From assembly GCA_946902985.2 (NCBI GenBank), contig OX336395.1, forward strand, positions 291,581,065 to 291,645,064: a DNA stretch of 64,000 nucleotides. Direction: 5' to 3'. The stretch is from Meconema thalassinum (taxonomy: Eukaryota; Arthropoda; Insecta; Orthoptera; Tettigoniidae). Positions within the stretch are counted from its first letter, which is position 1. Each line of letters starts with the position of its first letter. The translations under genes were made by a program, and so were the position numbers. Of this stretch, positions 32,685-42,689 are shown piece by piece. The notes below the pieces were generated by a model. That model was not told the DNA's origin and did not search any database. It worked only from the letters and a program-made list of their open reading frames with translations.

Positions 32685-33184
32685 AGAGCGATAATATCAA
32701 AATTCTAACACGCTTTATTATTCAAATAATGAGTAGGAGTCAGCATGCTTTCTCCTAAAGGTTACAATTACTTGAGTATTGTAGGCCTATATTGATAAAT
32801 ATATCTCCACAAGTCTTATATTATAAATAGAGATTTAAATATGCACTTGCTCCCCTTGCTTATAGACTTCGATTAATGTATTTTTTTTAGGTTTATAGCT
32901 TACATGAAACTGTCATGTTTTAAGGTAAACATGATCAAAGAAAGTTGATACCGGTATTGTATATCTCGAAAATTCATCTCAACGTTGGTTCTTATGGCAT
33001 TTTATCAATTTCTCAATAAGAATAGTTCCCGTACCCCTTGGAAACGACATAGGGGTACAATTTTTAATAAGTTTGAGAATCCCTGCTTTAGGGCCACGAA
33101 CTGTTTCCATTCATCCGACTATGTCTCAAGAATGTAGACGTCAGTCGCTACCACATTCTCCGTCGGGCAGATGGAAGTTGACGA

Positions 33185-33805
33185 TTAATTCTGATTTCGT
33201 GAAACCAACCATAATACGTTTGGGACTGTTAATGTTGCGACATTTATTCTTGAAGTATTTGTCCTAGTATTGATGTCTTTGAAAATGGGAGTCACAAATG
33301 TTACATTCACTTCTTCGTGTATATTGACGATTTCTTCCCGTACTTCAGTGGAGATGATTTCTGCATATTCCGATATTGTAGGCGTATCGTGGTAATCCGG
33401 CAATTCTCTTGTGTATGGCCTCTTCCTTATTTTTGTTGTGTTCGTGGTCCACGGAAAAAGCGATGGAACAGTGCCCGGTTTTAATCTTGCTCTTTCACCT
33501 TCAAATACAAATGCATAAATTCAGTGGTTGTTATCGAAATGTCTAATCATTTTTAGATACATAATAGGATTTATTTCCCTTTGTAAATCACACTTACCCA
33601 ACAAAGTTTTCATGAAGTCATTGGGTTGATAATGATGGGAACACACTTTAATATTTTCGTTCAGATTTTTCTCACCGAATTTTTTCCTTCTAATAGCATG
33701 TAACCATTTCATCCTCACTTCTTTATTTTGTGGAAATTGGTGAAACGAAAACGGGCTTCCCTGATTTTTGCAAAGAAGAACACTGCAATAGCTCGGCATA
33801 GTCAC
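33185..33805 (-). pseudogene. THAP-domain transposon protein, N-terminal part
   Basis: ATG near 33799 opens MPSYCSVLLCKNQGSPFSFH, with the C2CH zinc ligands C..C then CSHHYQPNDF. This is a THAP DNA-binding domain of about 85 residues. After a break near 33521 the minus strand continues with RARLKPGTVPSLFPW, the segment that usually follows THAP in these proteins, and then ELPDYHDTPTISEYAEIIST down to about 33185. The transposase core is missing, replaced by other elements. It sits about 140 bp from the right TIR, as expected for the 5' end of the gene. Confidence 0.75.
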
Positions 33806-35342
33806 GAAAATAACAATTTAAATAACTTAAATTCGTGGATATTAGCGGCATGAGAACACAGGAGACAAACGAAGAGCGCCTTGCGCTTACCCAGTACAAC
33901 AGCAGTGCGCTCTATCGGTGCTATAGTAGTTCTATACATCCCTATTAAAACAGATACACTAATACAGTCATCACAATTAACACCGGTTATCAGACAGATT
34001 CTACATACGCCCAAAGTACACGGGGCTACATGACTGCGTTGTTGCAACCCATAAACTTAAGAACCAACCAACCTATGTATGATAATTATGTGAAAACTGA
34101 GTCTTGCAGGGAAGTCGTTAGACGTTTCATATCACATTTTCCAGGTGTGCGCTCTCCACATAGAGATACCGTGCGGAATCTCGTAAACAAATTGAGAGGA
34201 ACTGGTTCTTTACTCGATAAGAAGTGAAGTGTTAAAAAACGTGTACTTAATGAAGAAAAGGTAAATGAAATCTCAGAAAGATTAGAACATTCGCCTACAA
34301 AATCCCTAAGACGACTCGGATAAGAAGCCGGGGTTTCGAAGAGCTCAGCATGGCGGGCTACGAAAATGTTGAAACTGAAGCCATACAAGAATACTGTAGT
34401 ACACGAACTGCATCCACGTGTTCATGATAAGCGGGTACGATTTCGTAATTGGATGTTACGAAACGTTCATGATGAAACAATTGATCCACGCTTAATATTT
34501 TTCTCGGACGAAGCTTGGTTCCATTTACACGGTTATGTTTCGACGCAGAATAACAGATATTGGAGTACAGAAAACCCCCATCGCATGTACGAAATTTCTC
34601 TTCATGACGAACGGTCGGAGTATGGTGCGCAGTGAAAGGATACAGATTTATAGGACCTATATTTTTTCAAGGCACAATTAATGCACAAAAATACAGGGAT
34701 ACTAAAACCATTTGGTGACGAACTGACTGACACTGACGTCGAAGTGGATATTTTCAGCAAGACCGTGTTATTAGTACGGACTTATGGCCGTCACGGTCCC
34801 CAGATTTAACAGTTTGTGACTTTTACTTATGGGGGAACTTAAAGAATAAAGTGTATGCAAGAAACCCTCACACGTTAGACGAACTGAAAGAACATATCCG
34901 GAGAGAAATAGCCTCAATTACGGAAGACGAACTTATGCGTGTGAATCGGAGTTTCCAAAGACGATGCCGGAAATGTGTGGATGTAGGAGGAGAACATTTC
35001 CAACATCTCCTGTCATAAGGTACGACCTTAGTTTATTAATTCTTCGTTTCTACATTTTAATTGTTATCTCATGTCATGCACGGATAAAGTGAGCCAAGTG
35101 CTGTTCTGTTCTTATTGCTATGCTATGCCGAGCGGGAAGTGATGAGTCAACGGGAGACAGATAAGCTGGGCGCGCCGGCTGGCCGGACGAGTCGTGAGAG
35201 AGACTCACTGTACTAGGTGTAGTGGTACAATAGGTATTGTGACTGTTTCTCCAACATCGTCAAGGAAACAAATTCTGAACTAAGGTCTGGAATGAGGTAC
35301 ACTGTCCCATGAGGACAATCAAGGACAACTTTCACCATACGA

Positions 35343-35402
<60 letters not shown>
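35343..35402. repeat. (ATT)n microsatellite, about 20 units
   Basis: Uninterrupted ATT repeats follow CATACG. It may be the tail of a LINE inserted on the minus strand, but the neighbouring sequence carries no LINE coding. Confidence 0.95.
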
Positions 35403-35405
<3 letters not shown>

Positions 35406-36518
35406 TCAAGTGATTTTACAATTTTATTTTAGCAACTGACCAGGTGCCTAGAAATGCTAGTGACGGAAGCAGTTAGGTACTGGTATTCGTCATTCAGAGA
35501 AGAATTCTCTGCAACTTGTCTATGCATATGACACAACTTTCAGAAATTGATACAGTAGTTACCCAACACTAATGGTGGATTCCAGCCTCAGATTAACTCA
35601 TGATCTGTCGACAGGTTTTCAAACAGATCGAGCACACACCCAAGTACAGGGGTCTTGATCATCATGTTCCAAGCCTCTTAATGAAACACTCCTCTTTAAG
35701 ACTTTCTGGTCTTGCATCCATGGTCAATCAACCTTCTCCTGACCTCAGTGTTTTCAAGTTTCTGATGGTTCGGAATATGGTTTTATCCTGACAACTTCAT
35801 ATTTTACGGGGTTGGGGTTCATGCCCGTAGTTCAGCATAAGACCATTAAATCCCTTTAAGGAAAATAGGGAACATCCGTGTGTTATTTGACCATAGGAAA
35901 GGGAGAATTTAAAAAACCGAACCTCTAGGAACATTGATGGAGATGACTGCGAGTAAGTAGACCATTTTTCAATGTTGCCTTAATAAGCCCATCTATCCGT
36001 AATAGTAAGCTACTGTTGTGATATGCCGCTAAGGAGTGATAGGCCCCCGAAATAGAACTATTTATCATAATGTCTACGAGATAACCACAATGCCATTCAC
36101 AAATCTCTACAAGGCAACACTAAAAATGGCTTATTAAATTTCTAATCCACTAGTCACCCACACTTCGACAACATTAATGTTTGTAATTTAAGCAGGTTAT
36201 GTTAAAATGTGGTTAATGGTGGAATTGATCGTGGCTTTGTGACGGGTTGGACGACAGCATTGAACATAAGTGCTCAGCCAAACAGGGAAAAGTTTTGATT
36301 TGGAGACCATGCTCGGAAATTGTTTGAAAGTTTTGATTCACTGCACTTCGTAGGGTAGGCTTAACGAAGACGACGGGGGACCATTTTTAAAACCTCTAGT
36401 GAACATGACACGAACTCTGAATGCTCCGAGATGTCATCCGATGAAAGTGACAATGAATCACCTAATAAAATGCAAACACATTTGCCATTGAAAAAACAAA
36501 TGTTATAAATATCCGTAT
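35403..36518. other. No gene; contains a small inverted repeat
   Basis: The arms CCATTTTTCAATGTTGCCTT (35962 on) and AAGGCAACACTAAAAATGGC (36113 on) are inverted copies about 130 bp apart. The same motif stands alone at 10255-10275. A piece near 35630-35660 (GCACACACCCAAGTACAGGG) may be a SINE-A 3' fragment. The rest has no recognised content. Confidence 0.4.
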
Positions 36519-37722
36519 TCTTCTTCTTCTTCTTCAAGTGCCTCGTCCTCCAAGAACATTGCCGATCAGTAGCATGATCTGCTGTTTGTCCATAGCTGTT
36601 CTAAACAGTGTCACTGTATTAAGTCCAAACCACTGGCTTAAGTTCTTTAGCCAGGATATTCGTCTGCATCCTGGACCCCTAATGCCATCAATCTTCCCTT
36701 GGATAATTAATTGCAAGAGGTGTTATTTGTTGTTGCGCATGAAATGACCAAAGTATTCTAGTTTTCTCCTTTTGATGATACTGAGAATTTCCGAGTCTTT
36801 GTTCATACGCCGCAGTACTTGCACATTTGTGACTTTAGCTGTCCATGATATCCTTAAAATCCTGCGATACGTCCACATTTCAAATGGTATCAGTTTCTTA
36901 CTTAAAACCTCGGTAAGTGTCCATGATTCAACTCCATAGAGCAGGACACTAAAAACGTAGCATCGAAGCAGTCGGGCGCGTAATGACAGACTTAAATCAC
37001 GGCTGGTCAAAACTTTTCTCATTTTCATGAAAGAACTTCTGGCCTGCTCAATTCTACAGCGAATTTCTTGACCTAAGTCCCAGTTATCATTGATTTGACA
37101 TCCTAAATATTTATATGATGAAACCCTTTCAATTCTTTCATTACCAAGTGTAAGAATGCCCTGAATTTCATCTTTGTTTCTACTAACAACCATCCACTTT
37201 TTTTTTTACATTTAAATGTAATCCCATGACATTACTCTCCTCAGAAATAGAATCCAGTAGTGTTTGTTGATCATCCATACTTTTTGCAAGGATGACAGTG
37301 TCATCAGCATATCGGATGTTATTAATGATAAATCCATTTACCACTACTCCTGGAGACTTTCCATCAAGAGCATCTTGGAAAATCTTTTCAGAATAGATGT
37401 TGAAGAGGAGAGGAGAAAGAATGCAACCTTGGCGCACTCCCTTCTACAGACAGCTGACCATCAACACGTACAGCAGCACGTTGATTCCAGTACAGATTTC
37501 CAATTAATCGGATGTCACGTCCATCTAGTCCCAGGTCACATAAAATGTTCATCAGTTTATCGTGTTGAACAGTGTCAAAGGCTTTTTCATAATCGATGAA
37601 ACACATGTAAACATCGACACGAACATCACGACATCGTTGAATCAGCACCTGAAGACTGAGTAATGCCTCCCGAGTTCCGAAAATACTCCTGAATCCAATC
37701 TTTGTGCCACCGATGTTCTCCT
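36519..37722 (-). pseudogene. LINE RT domain and tail, frameshifted
   Basis: On the minus strand: FIDYEKAFDTVQHDKLMNIL (RT core), RQGCILSPLLFNIYSEKIFQ, NNIRYADDTVILA (catalytic YADD), then YKYLGCQINDNWD, WTYRRILRISWTAKVTNVQV and YFGHFMRN. The tail is LIIQGKIDGIRGPGCRRISW before a stop at about 36534. Coding hops between frames near 37440 and at the T-run 37199-37206. The 3' end is (GAA)n (36519-36535), like the truncated copy at 7950-8190. The 5' end is lost at the junction with repeat R1. Confidence 0.82.
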
Positions 37723-37729
37723 CACATGT

Positions 37730-38250
37730 ATGATATAACCTTTAGTTGAATTTGTACGCCAATCAATACTTATATATTGGACATGTTTCAACCTTACATT
37801 GAGCTTAAAATAAATGAAAACCAATTAAGAATTAAAATACTGTAAAATAATCTATATGTAGCCTACTGTACTTACATCTAAATTTGAAATTAAATAATAT
37901 AGATAAAAATTGTAATAAAAATGAAATACAGTACTAAAATGGATATACCGGTACTTACAATGCAGTATTAAATAAAGTAAAAATTGTATTTTGGTCTTTT
38001 ACAATAATTTTTCAAAACTGCAGTTAGAAAAATAAGAAATGTCATGCTGAGTATAAATAAATATTAAGATTTATATTAAAAATTCAAAATATACATAAAT
38101 AATGAAGTGCCAAAAATCAATAAAATACTCCAGCTCAACGCTTGAATGAGTAAGACAAATCTTCTTCAAATATGGAGTTTGAAATTTAGATTAGGTGCCG
38201 ACCAGTTACAGCTTTAACTGTGTTGTATAGAAGGAGAATTTAATATAATT
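37730..38250 (-). repeat. AT-rich dispersed repeat R1, copy 2 (uninterrupted)
   Basis: It is the reverse-complement partner of 16070-16880 without the SINE. CATGTTTCAACCTTACATTG at 37778 corresponds to the segment around 16810-16835. It abuts the 5' end of the LINE at 37722. Confidence 0.65.
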
Positions 38251-38278
38251 CGTATAAGAATTTGAGTGAATGCCCAAT

Positions 38279-38354
38279 GTGGAAAGGTGGCAATTCTATA
38301 TTCATCCAAATGTTTTGAAAACAATGAATGAATGTAGAATTGCCACCTTTCCAC
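38279..38354. other. Near-perfect 76-nt hairpin
   Basis: The arm GTGGAAAGGTGGCAATTCTA (38279) pairs with TAGAATTGCCACCTTTCCAC (38335-38354), and pairing extends through TATTCATCC/GAATGAATG and GTTTT-G-AAAAC. Nearly the entire 76 nt folds, with a handful of mismatches. The size and shape are those of a pre-miRNA or a very small MITE. No second copy was found in the window. Confidence 0.6.
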
Positions 38355-38987
38355 TCACCGGTTATTCGATATTTATAAAATGATATGATTTGAGTTTGGT
38401 ACTCATTCCTTTGATTTACTGTTTCTGAAATCCATGCAAAATGATAAAGTAGAGACCCTAGAATGTTAAAATGACATGAAACAGGCTTCACAGCGGCCAA
38501 AATGTGAAGTGGACAGCAATTATGAAACAAATTACCAAACAAAATTAGCACACTCCTAGCTTAACATAGTTATGATGGTGCTAAGCACAAGGGAAGGCGC
38601 ACCACTTGCTAGATGCCACTGAAATAAAACAAATCCAGCACTGATATGTATATTAAATAGTTATGAATGTCCAAACGTTCTTAGGTGTAGATCAGCAGAG
38701 AAGCACTTGATATAGGTTATCATGATGTATGTTACCTTTATACAGAGCGTTTCCAAGACACACGTCTATATAGGCTACTGTAGTTCACCAGAACAGAAGC
38801 GTTGAGGGCGAATTCTTCAAATCGTCAATTAGATTTTCTACGGCACTCTTCAATACAATTCAATTACTTCACAATTAGAGCTTCTACAATCCACCTGGAA
38901 AAAAATAAAAGGTAAATACCTAAAGAATTTTCTCAAATAAAAATAGAACTGTCGAATCCTCTCTGTTTCGCTTTACTAATGATTGTA
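38355..38987. other. No recognisable feature
   Basis: AT-rich unique-looking DNA. No motif or partner was found. Confidence 0.35.
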
Positions 38988-39036
38988 CACTGGTTAGTTA
39001 TGTTGTTGTTGCTTTAAGGGGCGGAACTATGGCATC
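38988..39036 (-). mobile_element. 3' stub of the RNase H LINE family (diverged)
   Basis: GGTTAGTTATGTTGTTGTTG, then CTTTAAGGGGCGGAACTATG and GCATCGGCCC, match the reverse complement of the family 3' end. Less than 60 bp are present, and the match is poorer than in the stubs at 32080 and 39549. Confidence 0.65.
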
Positions 39037-39039
39037 GGC

Positions 39040-39357
39040 CCGACTTCTGGAAAACCCATGATCACGGAGTACTACAACATTTCCAAAGGAGGCGTGGGTT
39101 CTGTATATTCCGTAGTCGTCGGATGACTCGATGGCCTTTGACTGTATTTTTCAGAATTGTGGCTGTATCAGCTATGAACACCCAAGGAAAGACAAACAAT
39201 TGTACCCAAGCTTACCAGGCTACAATTTTTGAAAGCCATTGCTGAAACTCTCAACAAGAATAATTTGATGTCAGCTTCCCTCAATGGTGTCCTGCAGAGT
39301 TTGGACGGCCACAAGTGGGGCTCTAATTACGAGAGGAAGTGCTGTTATTTATGACAT
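39040..39357 (+). pseudogene. piggyBac-type transposase C-terminal piece
   Basis: One frame reads RRMTRWPLTVFFRIVAVSAM (the RWP..VFF.I.D motif near the piggyBac C-terminus). A shift later the strand reads LTRLQFLKAIAETL, then SLNGVLQSLDGHKWGSNYER and a stop at about 39357. It belongs to the same superfamily as 25423-26090 but is a different segment. It is too broken for activity. Confidence 0.6.
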
Positions 39358-39548
39358 TACAATAAACCAATAGTATTGTTGTTTTAAAATGTAACTTATA
39401 GTTTCTGACAATATTATATTATAATTTTAAAAAACGTTTGAAAAAATGTGATTGCTTGATATTTATTGAGTTCATTATGAGAATATCTCATTATTTGCAA
39501 CTATTTCTAATTTACTGTCATGTGTCCATATCAATCAAGTCAAGTTAG

Positions 39549-39598
39549 GGCAGATGACCTCGTAGTTCCGCCCCTTAAAACAACAATAACTAACTAAG
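39549..39598 (+). mobile_element. Ultra-short 3' stub of the RNase H LINE
   Basis: It holds GGCAGATGACCTCGTAGTTC, CGCCCC, TTAAAACAACAATAAC and TAACTAAG only. The flanks AAGTCAAGT (left, about 39538) and AAGTCAAGT (right, about 39599) look like its TSD. It is the second stub of this type in the window. Confidence 0.82.
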
Positions 39599-39699
39599 AA
39601 GTCAAGTGCATTTTTATTTATTTCTTAATTTTGATATTTAAAGGAGGAGTGCACATATAAAATTTTCTCTCGCATAATTTACAACGGGATTAAAATCAT

Positions 39700-40822
39700 T
39701 CTGGAACCACAACTTGGAGAATATCAAGGAGGATTTCGCCCTTAAAGAAGTTGTCCAGACCAAATCCTTAGCCTGAAACTACAGTAATAATGGAATATTA
39801 CAAAAACAGAAATAAGCAAATCTTTATTTCTTTTACAGATTTGAAGAAAGTCTATGATAGTATACTGCTAAAACTCCTCAGATCATACGGTCTCCATCCT
39901 AAATTGATAAAAATCATTGAATTAACATTAACAAACACAAATTCTAAAGTTAAATTTTGGGGAGAAATATCGACAGCTTTCACAGTAAAAACCGGTCTCA
40001 GACAAGGTGATGGATTATCCCCCCTGCTTTTCAATGTGGCTCTTGATTTCATCATGAAGGTTTGGCTAAAGGAAAACCCTCAAAACCATCAATAAAAATA
40101 AACTGCCTAGGATGTGCAGATGACTTGGCTCTTTTAGCACTAGACAAGGAAGAGGTTTGTACTCAGATCACTAGTCTCCAAGAAATTGCTCAAGGGATTT
40201 GAAAAAACTGAGATCATGCCTATGAAACCCTTAGATATACGGTAAATAAAGTCTATATAAATGATCATAAAATTAACCTGGTTCCTCAATTTACGTATCT
40301 TGGAGAAATTATCACACATAACTTAAACGAAAAAGTAACTTGGATAAATAGAACAAATAAAATGAAAAAGGCACAATCTCTAACCTGGTCAACATATCAT
40401 AAAAAATGCCTATCCATAGCTACTAAGATCCAACATTATAAAACTGTAACTCTCCCTGAAGCCACTTATGCTTGTGAAACACTGTTCCAAATTAAAAATG
40501 AACAAAGAACTGATCAGCTCCTCAAAATGGGAAGAAGAATCATTAGAACGTGCATAAATAAAAAGTATCAGGTTGAGGGAGTCTGGAGAATTCTCCCGAA
40601 TGAAACTGTCTATCGTGAGATTGATACAATCACTAGCACAATGAAGAAGAAAAGAATTTCATTTTTTGTCACATCTTACGGCGTCCAGAAAACAGAATTG
40701 TACGCGAAGTAGTGATGAGAAATCTAGGAAAGAAAACTGGAGGAAAATGGATCCAAGAAATCCAACAAGATCTCAAAGCAGTTGGACTCAAGATAACAGA
40801 TGCCGAGGAGAAACATAAAATT
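39700..40822 (+). pseudogene. RTE-like LINE reverse transcriptase, 5'-truncated
   Basis: LEPQLGEYQGGFRP starts the visible part. The open frame 39790-40095 then has FISFTDLKKVYDS (RT core), TGLRQGDGLSPLLFNVALDF and a stop. Beyond it CADDLALLALDKEE carries the catalytic ADD, with TYLGEIITHNLNEKVTWINR and LPEATYACETLFQIKNEQRT as tail blocks. The last block near 40735-40822 reads GGKWIQEIQQDLKAVG. Stops and a shift near 40095 and 40200 disable it. It belongs to a different LINE family from 19625-22510. Confidence 0.8.
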
Positions 40823-40830
40823 AACAGTGC

Positions 40831-41560
40831 CAGGGGTGGCCGGTAATAGCCTAAGGTTGCAGTGTTGCACAACGACCAGATTAATTCATTTAAAACAATT
40901 AATACCATAATAATATTTTTAGTAATAAAATTTGTATGTTTCCTTTTATATGTATACGAATTCATAATTCAGTTCTTTAATAATTCAGGAAATCTTATAC
41001 AGTAGTAAGTTACTGTGAACTGTTTGAGAAAGCGAAGCGCGCCAACTGTCGATAGGAGCGCTCGTCCGTTTGGTCGTTGCCAGCCCCAGATCTCAATAGT
41101 GAAGGGTATGGCAGAGATGCTAGAGCGGGTAAGCCCTATCGTTGCCCGCTGACTGCAACCAGGCAGCCGAGGCGCAGGCGCGGACGGAGACATCCGAGAA
41201 GCTTCGTTAATTGCCGAAACCATGTCTCGCAAAGTTGCGCGTATTTGTGACACTCGCAGTTCGTATATAACTTACTTTGTTTTGTTCTCGTGAAGGTTTT
41301 CATGTAGATTAACTCATAATCCATATAATCCGATGAAAATGTGATGTCTCTGAACTGCGGCATTCGTTATGAATGAAGTACATCCGTTTTACCGCGGAAT
41401 TCAATACAGTATTCTCCGATATCAAGCAGTTTTTTACCCTATCAACTTATGGGCACCCGCAGGAGAGGGGTTGGGCTTGGCGGGGATGGGGGGAGGGGGA
41501 AGGGGGGAAGGGGGGAAGGGCAAGGAGGGACCGTGCCCCCACTCCCTGTGAAATTTTAAG
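40831..41560 (+). mobile_element. hAT element end and remnant
   Basis: CAGGGGTGGCCGGTAATAGC starts directly after the LINE and goes on TTGCAGTGTTGCACAACG. This is like the right end of the hAT at 32560 (GTTGCAGCGTTGCACAAC). The matching other end was not found, so the right limit is a guess. A short frame near 41370 (MKYIRFTAEFNTVFSDIKQF) may be the N-terminus of its transposase but is too short to assign. Confidence 0.5.
41462..41527 (+). other. G-run cluster (possible G-quadruplex)
   Basis: About ten runs of three to six G separated by one to five bases. This exceeds the simple four-run G-quadruplex pattern. It is the only such mixed G-rich tract in the window; the other G tracts are pure homopolymers. 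Confidence 0.7.
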
Positions 41561-41679
41561 AATATCTCGATTGTTCATTGTCACACCAGTTTATTTCATA
41601 ATGTGAAGTTACTGATGGTTAACTGATTTAGATGTAAGGTTAATTCTACAGTTTTATTTAACTTTTATTTAACTTAAGC

Positions 41680-42025
41680 CTCCGTGGCTTAGGCGGCATC
41701 ACGCCGCCCTCTCACCGCTGGGTCCGTGGTTCAAATCCCGGTCACTCCATGTGAGATCTGTGCTGAACAAAACGGAGGCAGACAGGTTTTTCTCCGGGTA
41801 CTCCCGTTTTCCCTATCAAAATTTCATTCCAGCAACACTCTCCACTATCATCTCATTTCATCTGTCATTCATTTAATAATTGCCCCAGAGGAGTGCGTCA
41901 GGCCTCGGCAGCCGGCACAGTTCATATCCTCGCAGCTAGATGGGGGCTTCATTCTTTCCATTCCTGACCCGGTCGGAGACTGGAAGCTGGCTGTGGATTT
42001 TCATTTTCAATTTGGGATTATTTGA
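41680..42025 (+). repeat. SINE-D (tRNA-derived), copy 1
   Basis: The head is GCCTCCGTGGCTTAGGCGGC (A box) with GTGGTTCAAATCCCGG (B box). A body of about 270 bp ends CTGTGGATTTTCATTTTCAA. It is nearly identical to 44168-44499. The head resembles a class II (Ser/Leu-like) tRNA, but no cloverleaf closes, so it is not a tRNA gene. Confidence 0.85.
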
Positions 42026-42419
42026 GAATATCTTCAGTTACTGTATTTAAAAATCGGCGAACTGGATTAACATTACCATTTTAATGAACTGCTTGATTTT
42101 TATTTTTGTCGATACGTGGTGATACAACTACTTTTTGCCTGTTTTAAAAAAGTGAACATTATGACGATGATCACAAAGAAATGCGAATTCCTATGGACAA
42201 AAACTATGAACTAAAAAAATGTTCCTCCCATTCATGCCATAAAGACCATGTACCCAACGGTTTAAGAGCAGCCAAATAATGAATGTCACGAAGAGCAAGC
42301 AAGAAATGAAACGAAAATTTCATCACCTAGTGACATGTAGGACATAAAATTTTAAAAAATACATGCCCCCCCTAGAAAAAATCCTGCGGATGCCAATTTA
42401 CCACCTTAATACAAATAGT

Positions 42420-42669
42420 GCAACACCCAGAACAGTTATCCGCCAGCCTTAACACCATTCTTAAATCTCTCAAAGTTTCTGCAGAAATGACACATAGAAA
42501 GCCTATGGAGATTTCTGATGAGTTGAGAAAATCCCGATCTGAAAGAATGAAGAAGTACTAGAAGAGCGCAAGAACCTAGCAGTACTACCTTCAAAGAAGA
42601 AGTGATTGTGGTACGACTCAAGTGGTGCAATGTGACCAATCAAGATTAATAATAATAATAATAATAATA
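42420..42669 (+). pseudogene. LINE 3' end with (TAA)n tail
   Basis: The stretch encodes a basic tail (EISDELRKSRSERMKKY) followed by a stop and a short 3' UTR. It ends in seven TAA units at 42647-42669. The RSERMKKYWEER-like motif is the protein end of an insect LINE that also occurs at 43683-43860 as STRMKRFWEERR. The RT is missing. Confidence 0.55.
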
Positions 42670-42689
42670 TAGAACGGCATTTGGATGAA

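Larger units (their letters stand above)
29480..33944 (-). mobile_element. THAP-domain DNA transposon (Kolobok-like or P-like)
   Basis: The ends are TAGGGATGTA and TACATCCCTA. The terminal similarity continues imperfectly for about 100 bp, including GTACTGGGTAAG(A/C)GCAAGGCG on both sides. It is flanked by TTGA on the left and TTAA on the right, which would fit a mutated TTAA target as used by Kolobok; a P-type 8-bp TSD is not visible. The THAP gene lies near the right end on the minus strand. Superfamily is an inference. Confidence 0.65.
29189..34073 (+). repeat. SINE-A inserted in the mariner ORF, itself split
   Basis: SINE-A sequence lies at 29189-29479 and 33945-34073. The flanks TATGTACGATAAT (29176-29188) and TATGTATGATAAT (34074-34086) are a 13-bp TSD with one transition. 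The copy starts inside the B box, so it lacks the tRNA-like head. About 30 bases of SINE body are missing where the THAP element sits. Confidence 0.87.
29138..35018 (+). pseudogene. mariner-type transposase split by the nested insertions
   Basis: ATG 29138 opens PPRVYTLDERVFMYDN and is cut at 29188. After the SINE, coding resumes at 34087 with YVKTESCREVVRRFISHF and the HTH linker DTVRNLVNKLRGTG. The catalytic part has DPRLIFFSDEAWFHLHGYVS (first Asp). Later blocks, now shifted, encode the second catalytic region near 34760-34830, and the protein closes with GGEHFQHLLS and TAA at 35016-35018. TGA and TAA stops at about 34225 and 34321 and several shifts show long decay. Confidence 0.8.
28955..35212 (+). 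mobile_element. mariner-type transposon (outermost layer of a five-level nest)
   Basis: The left end carries ACGACTCGTCCGGCCGGCCG, and the right end has the same in reverse complement (35134-35190). The TIR homology extends about 70 bp through GCTTATCTGTCTCCCGTTGA. The right end stops at CACTG followed by TA (35211-35212); the left edge is less sharp. The transposase starts at 29138 and resumes at 34087, the gap being filled by a SINE with further insertions inside. Confidence 0.82.
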
